NCBI GenBank assembly: GCA_017629985.1
Contig: JAGBWD010000024.1
Location: 1-64,000 of the forward strand
Direction: 5' to 3'
DNA length: 64,000 nt
From: Alistipes sp.
GTDB taxonomy: Bacteria > Bacteroidota > Bacteroidia > Bacteroidales > Rikenellaceae
A program made the translations under genes and the position numbers. Below the pieces are notes generated by a model. It was not told the origin of the DNA, ran no database searches, and worked only from the letters and a program-made list of their open reading frames with translations. This document shows, one piece after another, positions 25,007 through 32,867 of the stretch. Each line of letters opens with the position of its first letter. Position 1 is the first letter of the stretch.

Positions 25007-25351
25007 ATGAGAACAACAGCAATTATCGCAATGAACAACCTTGATGCTCACCGAGCAATGGTTATCGCACACAGAACAAACGATGCTTTCGCAACAGGTA
25101 TGCTAACGGCATCTATCAAGCAGTTGAAGGCAGAGCTCGCAAAGCGCATCGTGAAAATTACCTTTATGAAGAAGGATGGCTCTATCACAACTCGCCACGC
25201 AACAACGACACCAAGTTATGCAGGGAAATTCGTAAATGGCAATGGTTATTGCTCGGATGCCCGCAATGTAGTCTCATTTATAGATTTAGATACCGATAGT
25301 TCAAATAAGTGGCGTTCATTCCGCTACGAGAAACTAATCTCTTGGGAGTAA
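25007..25351 (+). CDS. SH3-like fold (DUF2693-like) small protein
   Basis: This 114-residue protein has a beta-rich C-terminal part, IVKITFMKKDGSITTRHATT, then GYCSDARNVVSFIDLDTDSSNKWRSFRYEKLIS. It follows the pattern of DUF2693/SH3-barrel proteins that accompany Bacteroidales plasmids and conjugative elements (FxKKDGxxR ... VxFxDxxxxxWRSFRxExLI). The N-terminal helix IKQLKAELAKR may be a linker. It lies 27 bases after the previous gene. Its role is unknown. Confidence 0.6.
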   Translation: MRTTAIIAMNNLDAHRAMVIAHRTNDAFATGMLTASIKQLKAELAKRIVKITFMKKDGSITTRHATTTPSYAGKFVNGNGYCSDARNVVSFIDLDTDSSNKWRSFRYEKLISWE

Positions 25352-25426
25352 TAATCAGGGAGAGGCAACCCTCCTACAACAATAAAGCATTGATTCAAGC
25401 ATCATAACTATCAAATAGAGATTGAA

Positions 25427-25741
25427 ATGGAAATGGCAGCATACATACTCAGCATCTTCAGAACTCAGCCAATGATTGTTTTCAGTTGGGGTTTTCACGG
25501 AGCTTATGCAATCAAGGATGGACTATGTTTCTCCGTAAATGGATACGTTCATCAAGGAGAGGTCGAGGTGATTTACTGCGAAGGCGTGGACTTATTCAAA
25601 GTAAACACTCTTAATGCAGATGGTAGCATCAAGCAGCAGGAGACAGATGTGTATTTGGATTGCTTAGTAAAAGTGATTGACGGGATGGTAGAGCGAACAT
25701 CTAATTATAAAGAAAAAGTTAAGGAGACATATTTATTGTAA
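25427..25741 (+). CDS. Hypothetical mobile-element protein
   Basis: This 104-residue protein has a beta-rich core (GLCFSVNGYVHQGEVEVIYCEGVDLFKVNTL) and a helical end (CLVKVIDGMVERTSNYKEK). It is not recognised. Its stop overlaps the ATG of the serine recombinase by one base (TAATG), so the two are translationally coupled. Confidence 0.6.
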   Translation: MEMAAYILSIFRTQPMIVFSWGFHGAYAIKDGLCFSVNGYVHQGEVEVIYCEGVDLFKVNTLNADGSIKQQETDVYLDCLVKVIDGMVERTSNYKEKVKETYLL

Positions 25742-26367
25742 TGCTTATGACAAAGGTTGTGATTTATGCTCGTGTCTCAACGCAGGGACAAGATTATGAG
25801 CGACAGCTAATAGAACTTCGTGAATATGCGCAGAAAATGAATTATGATATTGTTGAGGAGTTTTCTGAAAAGATAAGTGGAGCAAAGCATATTGCCGAGC
25901 GTGAAGCTTTAACTCAACTATTGGAATTCGTTCAGGCGCATAAAGTAGATAAAGTTCTTGTATATGAATGTAGTCGACTTAGCCGTAGAGCCGTAGATTT
26001 TCTTGCTATAATTGAGATGCTAACCAATATGAAAGTTTCTGTATTTGTATTGCAGAATGGGTTAGAGACGCTGCTTCCAAATGGACAAGAAAATCCCCTT
26101 GCTAATATGGTTCTGGGCATATTGGCACATTTTAATAGTGTTGAGCGCAGTGTATTGAGAAGTCGTATGACAAGTGGTTACAATCAGTTCCGAGCAAAGG
26201 GCGGCAAAGTCGGTAGAAAGCGGGGTTACAGGAAGTCTGATGAAGAAATGAAGGCTCAGTATGTAGAGGATGTAAAATTGCTTAAAAAGGGCATTTCCTT
26301 GCAAAATATATACAAGATTACAGGTACAAGTCCAAATACACTGATGAAGATTAAACGATTGATTTAA
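25741..26367 (+). CDS. Small serine recombinase (resolvase/invertase family)
   Basis: This 208-residue recombinase has its catalytic domain at residues 5-145. The nucleophile lies in IYARVSTQGQDYERQ (Ser13), followed by VLVYECSRLSRRAVDFL with the conserved arginines and then the long E-helix FNSVERSVLRSRMTSGY. The C-terminal helix-turn-helix is KKGISLQNIYKITGTSPNTLMKI. It could resolve replicon multimers of the element or invert a segment. No inverted or res-like sites were identified. Starts at 25741 and 25747 are both possible. Confidence 0.88.
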   Translation: MLMTKVVIYARVSTQGQDYERQLIELREYAQKMNYDIVEEFSEKISGAKHIAEREALTQLLEFVQAHKVDKVLVYECSRLSRRAVDFLAIIEMLTNMKVSVFVLQNGLETLLPNGQENPLANMVLGILAHFNSVERSVLRSRMTSGYNQFRAKGGKVGRKRGYRKSDEEMKAQYVEDVKLLKKGISLQNIYKITGTSPNTLMKIKRLI

Positions 26368-26387
26368 TAGTGACCAACACATCAGTA

Positions 26388-26418
26388 TTGACATTATCAT
26401 ATAATATTTGTATCTTTG
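26388..26418 (+). promoter_or_regulatory. Consensus promoter for the HTH gene at 26437
   Basis: TTG (26388-26390), a 20-base spacer and TATCTTTG (26411-26418). It lies over the TTG codon that would otherwise start a longer frame, so it fixes translation to the ATG at 26437. Confidence 0.8.
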
Positions 26419-26436
26419 ACAAAATATACACTGATA

Positions 26437-27195
26437 ATGAAAAAGTACGAAGTCTTCTTGTTTGAACTTGACAGATGTGAATATGTATTGGATTACCAAT
26501 ATACAGGAGCATTAGCTAACTATGCCTACAATGGTATCACTTACGAGCAATCATCATATGTATATGGCCACATGTTAGAGGCTATGTATAATGATTTTTT
26601 AGCAGAGTGGGCAACATTATCAGATGCAGAGCAAAAGGCTGTCATTGGAAAGGTTGAGCTTATTATATCTAAAAGATATTCGTATGGAGAGTTCTTTTTC
26701 GATGTACCTTCATCTGAATTAATAGATGCAATGGCTAATGATAGAGGAGTATCTAAACAATCTGTCGAGATTGCTCGCTTTGTACACGATATGGCAGACC
26801 AGCAGAAATTCTACATATTGAGGGTTGTGGAGTTTTTAGGAATCCAATTAGCCAAAGAAGAGTTGCATCTTGTTCTCGGTAAAGCTGAAGAAGAGCAAAA
26901 TATAAGTGATATTGTAGAAGAAGGAACAACTGAAAGTCTGATAGACAAAACTGTATATCAAACTTTGCATCAACTATATGGAGAAACTATGTCTTCAAAA
27001 CAACTTGCCGATTTTTTCAAAGTTAGCGTGAGAACCATTTTCGATTGGGAGCGCAAAGGATATATCACCAACATCAGCACCAAAAGCTATGAAACGACCT
27101 CATCAGGGCACAAGAAAAGAGGTGAGGAAAAACGATACCTCACCTCTGATATTGCAAAGAGCGTAGAAATGCAGCGTATGTTCAGCCGACTATGA
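26437..27195 (+). CDS. HTH-domain protein next to the integrase (possible regulator)
   Basis: This is a 252-residue protein. Residues about 185-250 form a MerR/excisionase-like helix-turn-helix (MSSKQLADFFKVSVRTIFDWERKGYI), followed by a basic wing with SSGHKKRGEEKRYL. The first 180 residues are helical and unrecognised. It has its own consensus promoter and converges on the integrase gene, overlapping its end by 6 bases. A role in controlling integration or excision is an inference from position and the HTH. Confidence 0.6.
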   Translation: MKKYEVFLFELDRCEYVLDYQYTGALANYAYNGITYEQSSYVYGHMLEAMYNDFLAEWATLSDAEQKAVIGKVELIISKRYSYGEFFFDVPSSELIDAMANDRGVSKQSVEIARFVHDMADQQKFYILRVVEFLGIQLAKEELHLVLGKAEEEQNISDIVEEGTTESLIDKTVYQTLHQLYGETMSSKQLADFFKVSVRTIFDWERKGYITNISTKSYETTSSGHKKRGEEKRYLTSDIAKSVEMQRMFSRL

Positions 27196-28521
27196 TACAC
27201 CAAATTGTTCTGATAACATGATTGCATTTTCCTCTGCTGAAATCTTAATATACTTGTAAAAAGTAGATTCCTTTTTGTGACCTGAAATCATCATAATCTG
27301 CTTAACCGGAATACGCATCTTAAACATGTTTGTACATGCTGTACGCCTACATGTATGACTGCTAATAAGCTCCCACTTCTCATAAGGTTTAGAGCGTTTA
27401 TGCTTACCTGTCTCAATGATTATGGGAGAATTAATTCCCGCTAATCGTCCTATCTCTTTGGCTTCACTTCGCAAATGTTGTTCAGTAATCTTGGGCAAAG
27501 AATAGTCATACTTATCCAATCTATATTTCAAATCCTGCCACAAGAACGGTATATACACACCTGTCGGACACTTTTTAGTTCTTATTCGTAGTATTTCTTT
27601 TCCATCAACAATGTAAAAATGCTCTTTCCTAATTCTTAGCAAATCGCTTACACGAAGTCCTACATAGCATCCAATTAGGAATATATCACGATATTTATCT
27701 AATCTTGAACCTGTTAATTCAAGTTCGGCTATGGCTTTAAGTTCATCTTCTGTAAGGTAGATGTTATCAACTTCTTCCTCTACAATAGAAAAATTTTCAT
27801 ATTGTATATTGGTATGTAGGCCATCATAACGAGCAACCGTCATTATATGCTTAATTTTCTTCCAATGTTCTGCAATTGAATTAGTAATTAGACGCTCTTC
27901 TAAATACAATGTATAGGAAGTATAAAAGTTCATATCTATTTCATCAAACGAAAAGATATGATGTTCTTGTTTCTGAAACTCTAACAATGAATTTAAGCAC
28001 TTCTGATAGCCTTTTATAGTACCTTCGCCATACTTCTTGCCTTTATGTCTAATCTCACCTTTCTTAGCCCCTTCTATAAATGTTGCCCAATAATTAGTGA
28101 TGCTTTGTGCTTCTGTTGGTTCTTCGCTTACCGTAATTTCATCTAACTTGCAAATCTCATCATATATTTTTTCGGCAGTAAGTACGCTGGGACTAAAAGT
28201 TACTTTTCGACTTTTATAGTCATTTACAATATTAGAGACTGCTTTTACGATAGATAACATATCCCTATTAGCCTCTATACACACTTGCTTATCTTGCTGT
28301 GTGCCACGATTAACATAGCAGCGATTATCCTTTTTATTCCAAAGGCTTTTCTTAATCTTATATGATTTCCCCGTAATAAGATTCTTTACTGCGAAACGAA
28401 TAACCTTCTTTTCTGATGTTTTACCTCGATGAACGGTATAATTTATCACTGCATATATGCGAACATAATCCTTTCCTTCCGAAAGGGCTGCAAATCGAGG
28501 TTCATAAGTAGTATTTGCCAT
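27190..28521 (-). CDS. int: Tyrosine-type site-specific integrase
   Basis: This 443-residue integrase has an arm-binding N-terminal domain (residues 1-110), an SAM-like core-binding domain (about 145-240) and a catalytic domain. Catalytic residues seen are Arg290 (GLRVSDLLRI), His389 and Arg392 (SSHTCRRTACTN), the GH of SGHKKEST near 414, and Tyr424 (YKYIKIS). It ends the element, 178 bases from attR, and must catalyse recombination at the tRNA-Arg 20-bp site. Its promoter overlaps a CTGACTAT site, suggesting self-control. Confidence 0.94.
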   Translation of the reverse strand: MANTTYEPRFAALSEGKDYVRIYAVINYTVHRGKTSEKKVIRFAVKNLITGKSYKIKKSLWNKKDNRCYVNRGTQQDKQVCIEANRDMLSIVKAVSNIVNDYKSRKVTFSPSVLTAEKIYDEICKLDEITVSEEPTEAQSITNYWATFIEGAKKGEIRHKGKKYGEGTIKGYQKCLNSLLEFQKQEHHIFSFDEIDMNFYTSYTLYLEERLITNSIAEHWKKIKHIMTVARYDGLHTNIQYENFSIVEEEVDNIYLTEDELKAIAELELTGSRLDKYRDIFLIGCYVGLRVSDLLRIRKEHFYIVDGKEILRIRTKKCPTGVYIPFLWQDLKYRLDKYDYSLPKITEQHLRSEAKEIGRLAGINSPIIIETGKHKRSKPYEKWELISSHTCRRTACTNMFKMRIPVKQIMMISGHKKESTFYKYIKISAEENAIMLSEQFGVS

Positions 28522-28540
28522 ATCTAAATATTTTATAGAA

Positions 28541-28586
28541 CAAAGATATAAAATATTTGTTAACTACTGACTATTTTACTGACTAT
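28541..28586 (-). promoter_or_regulatory. Integrase promoter and right arm-type sites
   Basis: On the minus strand, TATCTTTG (28541-28548) is the -7 box for int. Where the -33 box should be lies CTGACTAT (28567-28574, plus strand), repeated at 28579-28586. Integrase bound there would repress its own promoter. Confidence 0.6.
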
Positions 28587-28699
28587 TTTTTGTTCTTAAT
28601 ACTTCTGTATCCCATTCTTGAAATATGGAAAAACCCAGCTATAATGCAGTATAAGACACTTATAACGAAGATGTTATATGGAAATATATGGAAAATACA

Positions 28700-28719
28700 T
28701 CGAATCCCGCCGGAATCAC
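28700..28719. repeat. attR: second copy of the 20-bp att repeat
   Basis: This is an exact copy of 15919-15938. It is the chromosomal remnant of the original tRNA-Arg 3' end. Confidence 0.9.
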
Positions 28720-28725
28720 TTTTAG

Positions 28726-28758
28726 ACCTTATAACACACCCTGTTGTAAGGTTTTTTT
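28726..28758 (+). terminator. Original tRNA-Arg terminator displaced by the insertion
   Basis: ACCTTATAACA (28726-28736) pairs with TGTTGTAAGGT (28742-28752) with one wobble, then seven T. It lies 6 bases after attR, as expected for the native terminator of the target tRNA. Confidence 0.8.
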
Positions 28759-28789
28759 GTGTCTATACCTCCCATATCTCCACAAAAAT

Positions 28790-29108
28790 AATAGATGTAA
28801 TACCCCTTAAAATGCCAATAATTAGGATATTACATCTATTACAAACCTTACAATATCACACTTATCGAATACATCAATTACATTGGTGTGCTGGGTGGGT
28901 TGTGAAGGTATAATACCACTAAATGTGATACCAATATGTGACCATTGGTTCTTGATGCTTGATAAATGTGGTGTGTATGTGAGGGTTAGTAGAGAGGTTC
29001 CGTGCGGGAAAGACGCAGTAAAGCGAAGCGGCTGCGTCAATTCCGGTTGCCCAATTATTGCCGAGCCGACGCAGTAAAAGAAGAGCGATAGCGAAGTCAA
29101 TCCCGCCG
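28790..29108. repeat. Intergenic inverted repeats between attR and the DUF4268 remnant
   Basis: No gene is seen in 28759-29112. AATAGATGTAATA (28790-28802) and TATTACATCTATT (28828-28840) form a perfect 13-bp inverted repeat. GACGCAG (29012-29018) pairs with CTGCGTC (29032-29038), and GACGCAGTAAA recurs at 29068-29078 within a diverged second copy. These may be decayed repeat elements. Confidence 0.5.
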
Positions 29109-29112
29109 ACAG

Positions 29113-29361
29113 TTACTCCTTGTATTCAAGTATATAGTTGTGAAATATAACAGACATCCTATCACTCGCATCTTTCAAAAAGGCAAAGACTTCCGTTTTA
29201 TCCTCAATATCAAAGCACAGATATTCGCGCTCGTCTTTAACGCGACAACTAATCTTGTCTGTTAATCTTTGCCATACGAGGGGCTCTCCATATTCGGACT
29301 CAATATCCTCTTTTCGTGGCGAGATTGCAACCTGTCGCGACTTTTTATCACCAGCTATCAT
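29113..29361 (-). pseudogene. Truncated DUF4268 protein
   Basis: Only 82 residues are present. They match the C-terminal part of DUF4268, a domain found at the end of larger defence-associated and nuclease proteins: KEDIESEYGEPLVWQRLTDKISCRV, then a terminal helix DRMSVIFHNYI. No N-terminal domain is present upstream on this strand. It is most simply a gene remnant left in an insertion hotspot, though a short protein could still be made from the ATG at 29361. Confidence 0.6.
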
Positions 29362-29531
29362 TGTTTATCAAATATGTGTGTCGTATTTGAGTCTCAACTC
29401 CGTAAAGTTATTATTATCAACAACTTTGACCTACTGCATCGGCAAGTAAATTTACTTACTAATAACAAACAATGATAAATCATTTTGCCAAAAGGTGCTC
29501 ACTTTGAGTACTTTTTTGTTTTTGTACATTA

Positions 29532-29771
29532 TCATTTACAGAACCTATCTATTCTTGCACGAATCCTGCGAAGCTGAAAATCCACAGACTGGTCGTAATG
29601 GACAGCCTCCTTAATATTTCTCATTCCGATTTGCTTTGCAAGCACCTCTATAGCATCCACTCTTCTCTTAATATCATCAAACTCCTCTACAGATACTTTC
29701 TGTAACAGTTGTGACCATATTGACAAAAGCTCAACAGTAAGAAAATTCTCAATATATGATATTACATCCAT
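29532..29771 (-). CDS. Small helical protein following the 749-aa exported protein
   Basis: This 79-residue, wholly helical protein contains MDVISYIENFLTVELLSIW and VEEFDDIKRRVDAIEVLAKQIG. It is cytoplasmic by sequence, since no signal peptide is visible. It starts 3 bases after the stop of the exported 749-aa protein, so the two are co-transcribed. No family is recognised. Confidence 0.55.
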   Translation of the reverse strand: MDVISYIENFLTVELLSIWSQLLQKVSVEEFDDIKRRVDAIEVLAKQIGMRNIKEAVHYDQSVDFQLRRIRARIDRFCK

Positions 29772-29774
29772 AAC

Positions 29775-32024
29775 TTACTCTTTATCAGCATATTTCAACA
29801 GCTTTATGTAGTTTGGATTATAACATGACTCGCTCAAACAACTTTTAAGATAGGCCACATACTCATCAAACTGAGGCAAGTATGACAAATCGTAACAGAA
29901 CGTCTCCTGCTTAGGCCAAAACTCCTTAAAAAAGACCTTTTCCGCATCAGGATGTAGTAGGTTAACAACACTGCGCGGATCGAGTGGTTGGTCATCAAAG
30001 CGTTTAATACCGGCAAATAAGCACCTTCTTCCATCCACATTGTTATCCCTTTTGATTATCCTATATACACCATTAAATGCTTGTACCAAGTCCGTGGGAG
30101 TTTGACAGGCAATGAACACCGAATCACAGAGCCTTGCAACACTCTTCTCGTCTCCCAACAAACTATACAATTGCATTGATTCAAGACGGCGTCCATTTGT
30201 TTCCAATTTCTTGGCAGTGGCGAGTACATCGGCTCGCAATTTTGCAGTATCGTGCAACTTATATGCTTTATACAATGCCGCCATTATCGTAAATTTCTTG
30301 CTCGCTATCAGTCCAAAGTTTTCGCAATCATCTACCATTGAGAGCAACGCCAACACATTAAGTGGCATTCCCACTTGTTTTTCCAAAGCTTTTGCATCAA
30401 CTATGTGATGACGATTCTGGACAACTCGCCAAGGTGCAAATGGGTCGCCATCAGTACCATACATAGTATGAATTACCGTGCCACCGCGACTTGTACGCTT
30501 TCTTGTGCGTGGCGTCTGGTACATTCTGCGCGAGCAGGTGACAGTCGAAGGAACAAGGTTTCCAAAAATACTATAGTTACTTCTATATGTTCCCAATTTC
30601 GCAAGTCCATCCTCTTCAAACACTGGCTTAATAGGGTGTCCACCCTTTCCGTGGCGACAAGTCGTTTGTATTTGATTCTTTTCGTCAATAATCCACTTGG
30701 TCGGACTTACTTGGACAACATAATCATTAATTGGGCCATTGATACAGACATCAAATGGCTGGCCATAATCCTCATCGGGACAAGGAATCTTCCCCCCTTC
30801 ACGGGTCGTGTACTTAAACTTATAGTAGCCATTGGCGTATGTAAGTTCATTTGCAGGAAATTCCAAATCAAGTGGCTTACCCAAAAAGTAAGTTCCCTCT
30901 GGAGTATTTAGCTTAATATAATGAGTCCCATAGTAAGAGCCCGACTTGATAATATCTAATGCCTCTTTGCCCTTTGCTACAACACTTTCAACGCTCATAT
31001 ATGTACCTGACGCCTTGGTGGTAGCACCTGTATTATATGTATGAAAATTTGACGGGCATTTCCCTTTGTTAAAAATAGCATTATTTAAGTAGATTTTGAT
31101 ATATTTGCTATCTTGAGCCCCATAGGCACAACTAACCACCCTAATGCTATCCTCTACGCTCTTGGCATCAAAAGAACCACTTGTGCTGACAATAGGTATT
31201 CGGTTAAAATAATACAGAAAATGATTGTGAGCAGCAATAGAGCCACGACTCAACTCTTTTGGTCTTTCATCAACCTTGTGGATATACCCGTAAGAGGATT
31301 TTATACTTCTTTTCTTTGTATATTTATAATCTGTGAGGCCATATGCCTTGTTAATTAAGTATCCATTATCAGAACATCGCCATAACGACTGGTCTATATC
31401 TAAACACCGACCTTCTGCACTCCACCAGTCCAAATCGCCATTGAATACCAACAATAAGCCTTCATTTTCTAAAACAAACCAGTTTTTACGATAGACACTG
31501 TCATCATACACCTCTACATCTTTCTCTTGAACATATACTACAGGCTTTTGACTCTCTTTAATAGAGGCTATAAACTGAGAGGCAAACTTTGATACATTAG
31601 GCTGCAGTTTATCTTGTACAGAAATTGGGATTTTATTGACTGTTAGTATTTTGTAGTTCTCCTTTTCAGTAGATGGCACTACGGTTGGTTCTCCATTTTT
31701 ATCGTAGACAAAGTCTTTAAAACCTAAAATAACAGGGCTATAGATATTCCCTTTTTTATTAATTTTATAATAAGTCTCTCCAACTTGTTTATTAGCAAGA
31801 TATTTATTCCTACCATAACTCCATAATACCTGTTTCAGCGTCACCGTATCTTTAATCTCAGACTGAGACACCCAATACAATTTACAACCACCATTCTCAG
31901 AATAAGCTATCAGTCTACCATCTTTCTCAAGAAAGAAGAACTGATCTGTAACATCCGCCATAGCACTAACATATTCTGCACATCCAAATATCATCAAGCA
32001 GAGGAGAATGAATATTTTTTTCAT
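29775..32024 (-). CDS. Large exported protein of unknown function
   Basis: This 749-residue protein has the signal peptide MKKIFILLCLMIFGCAEYVSA, with cleavage likely after VSA. A Cys at 15 sits in a poor lipobox. The sequence alternates beta-rich segments with repeated phrases such as FFFLEKDGRLIAYSENG and WFVLENEGLLLVFNGD, suggesting an internal duplication near residues 30 and 185. The final about 200 residues are helical, with RHHIVDAKALEKQ. No catalytic motif or known domain is recognised. A/T-rich composition and neighbouring gene debris mark it as accessory. Confidence 0.6.
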   Translation of the reverse strand: MKKIFILLCLMIFGCAEYVSAMADVTDQFFFLEKDGRLIAYSENGGCKLYWVSQSEIKDTVTLKQVLWSYGRNKYLANKQVGETYYKINKKGNIYSPVILGFKDFVYDKNGEPTVVPSTEKENYKILTVNKIPISVQDKLQPNVSKFASQFIASIKESQKPVVYVQEKDVEVYDDSVYRKNWFVLENEGLLLVFNGDLDWWSAEGRCLDIDQSLWRCSDNGYLINKAYGLTDYKYTKKRSIKSSYGYIHKVDERPKELSRGSIAAHNHFLYYFNRIPIVSTSGSFDAKSVEDSIRVVSCAYGAQDSKYIKIYLNNAIFNKGKCPSNFHTYNTGATTKASGTYMSVESVVAKGKEALDIIKSGSYYGTHYIKLNTPEGTYFLGKPLDLEFPANELTYANGYYKFKYTTREGGKIPCPDEDYGQPFDVCINGPINDYVVQVSPTKWIIDEKNQIQTTCRHGKGGHPIKPVFEEDGLAKLGTYRSNYSIFGNLVPSTVTCSRRMYQTPRTRKRTSRGGTVIHTMYGTDGDPFAPWRVVQNRHHIVDAKALEKQVGMPLNVLALLSMVDDCENFGLIASKKFTIMAALYKAYKLHDTAKLRADVLATAKKLETNGRRLESMQLYSLLGDEKSVARLCDSVFIACQTPTDLVQAFNGVYRIIKRDNNVDGRRCLFAGIKRFDDQPLDPRSVVNLLHPDAEKVFFKEFWPKQETFCYDLSYLPQFDEYVAYLKSCLSESCYNPNYIKLLKYADKE

Positions 32025-32051
32025 TGTTATAGGTTTTTAATGAATCTTACA

Positions 32052-32059
32052 CAAAGATA
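32052..32059 (-). promoter_or_regulatory. -7 box for the exported-protein gene
   Basis: The minus strand reads TATCTTTG, 28-35 bases before the ATG at 32024. No matching -33 box was found at the right distance. Confidence 0.5.
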
Positions 32060-32080
32060 ATATAAAAAATCAAATATCTT

Positions 32081-32376
32081 CTAAAATAGCAATGTCTCGA
32101 CCTTTATAATCTCTTTGACTAAACTATGAAACTTCTCGTCTACATAGTCAATAACCTCGGACAGTTCTCCATCCTCGCGTTGAATTTCGTGGCGAGGTTG
32201 CATCTTTTCGCTTTTAACCTCTTCAGCGTTGCATAAATCTCAAATGGAAGAGGCACAGCCTTATTATCCAACTCCTTTGAACGAATATCAACAGGACGAG
32301 AACTTTTACCAATTTTCACCCAATCCTCCTTAAAACTTAGATTGGTCAAGATGTATACATAGCCAGCTTCTTTCAT
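32081..32376 (-). pseudogene. Frameshifted T5orf172/GIY-YIG-like gene
   Basis: From the ATG at 32376 the frame reads KEAGYVYILTNLSFKEDWVKIGKSS and on to LPFEIYATLK, a clear T5orf172 (GIY-YIG-related) domain, then drifts into an unrelated sequence and stops. In another frame, coding sequence resumes near 32230 (AEEVKSEKMQPRHEIQ ... VDEKFHSLVKEIIK) to a stop at 32081. A one-base frameshift or small deletion is the simplest reading. A TATATTTG box at 32426-32433 supports the short start. Confidence 0.6.
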
Positions 32377-32425
32377 TGTGTTTTTGATTTGAGTTATACA
32401 AAGTTCCTCAAAATTATCAATTCTA

Positions 32426-32433
32426 CAAATATA
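32426..32433 (-). promoter_or_regulatory. -7 box for the T5orf172 gene
   Basis: The minus strand reads TATATTTG, about 50 bases upstream of the ATG at 32376. It excludes the longer frame beginning at 32523. Confidence 0.45.
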
Positions 32434-32566
32434 CGCCTTTTGCAATCCGATAAAATCGGGTGAAATCCTATGCAGTTCTCCTCGCCTTCGTTTCGGGTGA
32501 TGCAGGGCGGTGGCTATTTCCATTCATTGAATTTTAGCTCTGTCGCCTTTTGTCAGTATGCGGTCA

Positions 32567-32574
32567 TACCTTTG
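32567..32574 (+). promoter_or_regulatory. -7 box upstream of the 79-aa membrane protein
   Basis: TACCTTTG lies 23 bases before the ATG at 32598. The TTG upstream is at a short distance (14 bases). Confidence 0.5.
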
Positions 32575-32597
32575 CACTAAATTAACAAGCAAAGAGT

Positions 32598-32837
32598 ATG
32601 GAGCGGAAACAGACAATCGAGCAAAATCGCAAGGAGAAATCTTTCAGTGAGCAGTTGGTGGAAAGTATTGCAAACGAACCGTTTACAGCCAAACATTGGC
32701 AAAGATACGCTGACTCATTTCCCGAAAATAAGCAGAAACAACAAAAACAAACTGCCATTGCCGTAACGATTGGAATCGTTATCGGCGCATTGGCGATGCA
32801 TTTTTTATCATCGCCCGAGCGTTGGATTAGATTATAA
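32598..32837 (+). CDS. Small single-pass membrane protein
   Basis: This 79-residue protein has a charged, Gln/Lys-rich first 50 residues (NRKEKSFSEQLVESIANEP ... KQKQQKQ) and one hydrophobic segment near 53-70 (AIAVTIGIVIGALAMHFL). It is probably inner-membrane with the N-terminus in the cytoplasm. Its function is unknown. It sits 30 bases before the WYL regulator and may belong to that defence module. Confidence 0.55.
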   Translation: MERKQTIEQNRKEKSFSEQLVESIANEPFTAKHWQRYADSFPENKQKQQKQTAIAVTIGIVIGALAMHFLSSPERWIRL

Positions 32838-32867
32838 TTTGTAACTTTACATAAAATTACGACCGTT

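Larger units (their letters stand above)
15919..28719. mobile_element. Integrative element in tRNA-Arg carrying defence genes
   Basis: A region of about 12.8 kb is bounded by a perfect 20-bp att repeat. A tyrosine integrase lies next to attR and repeated CTGACTA arm-type sites lie inside both ends. Its sequence is visibly more A/T rich than the flanking core genes. It carries a rolling-circle-type Rep, XRE-NADAR, a HEPN-like protein, AbiH, a type IIG restriction enzyme, small proteins and a serine recombinase. No relaxase, conjugation, capsid or portal gene is seen, so it is neither a conjugative element nor a complete phage. Confidence 0.88.

Noticed and set aside
26416..26436. TTG start for a longer HTH protein next to the integrase
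   Set aside because: The codon is inside the TATCTTTG promoter box, so the ATG at 26437 is used.
29001..29008. GGTTCCGT-like match to the start of tRNA-Arg near 28997-29005
   Set aside because: Eight matching bases only, with no cloverleaf downstream.
29099..29108. AATCCCGCCG, a partial match to the att core
   Set aside because: Only 10 bases match, flanks differ and no integrase is beside it, so a second attachment site is not supported.
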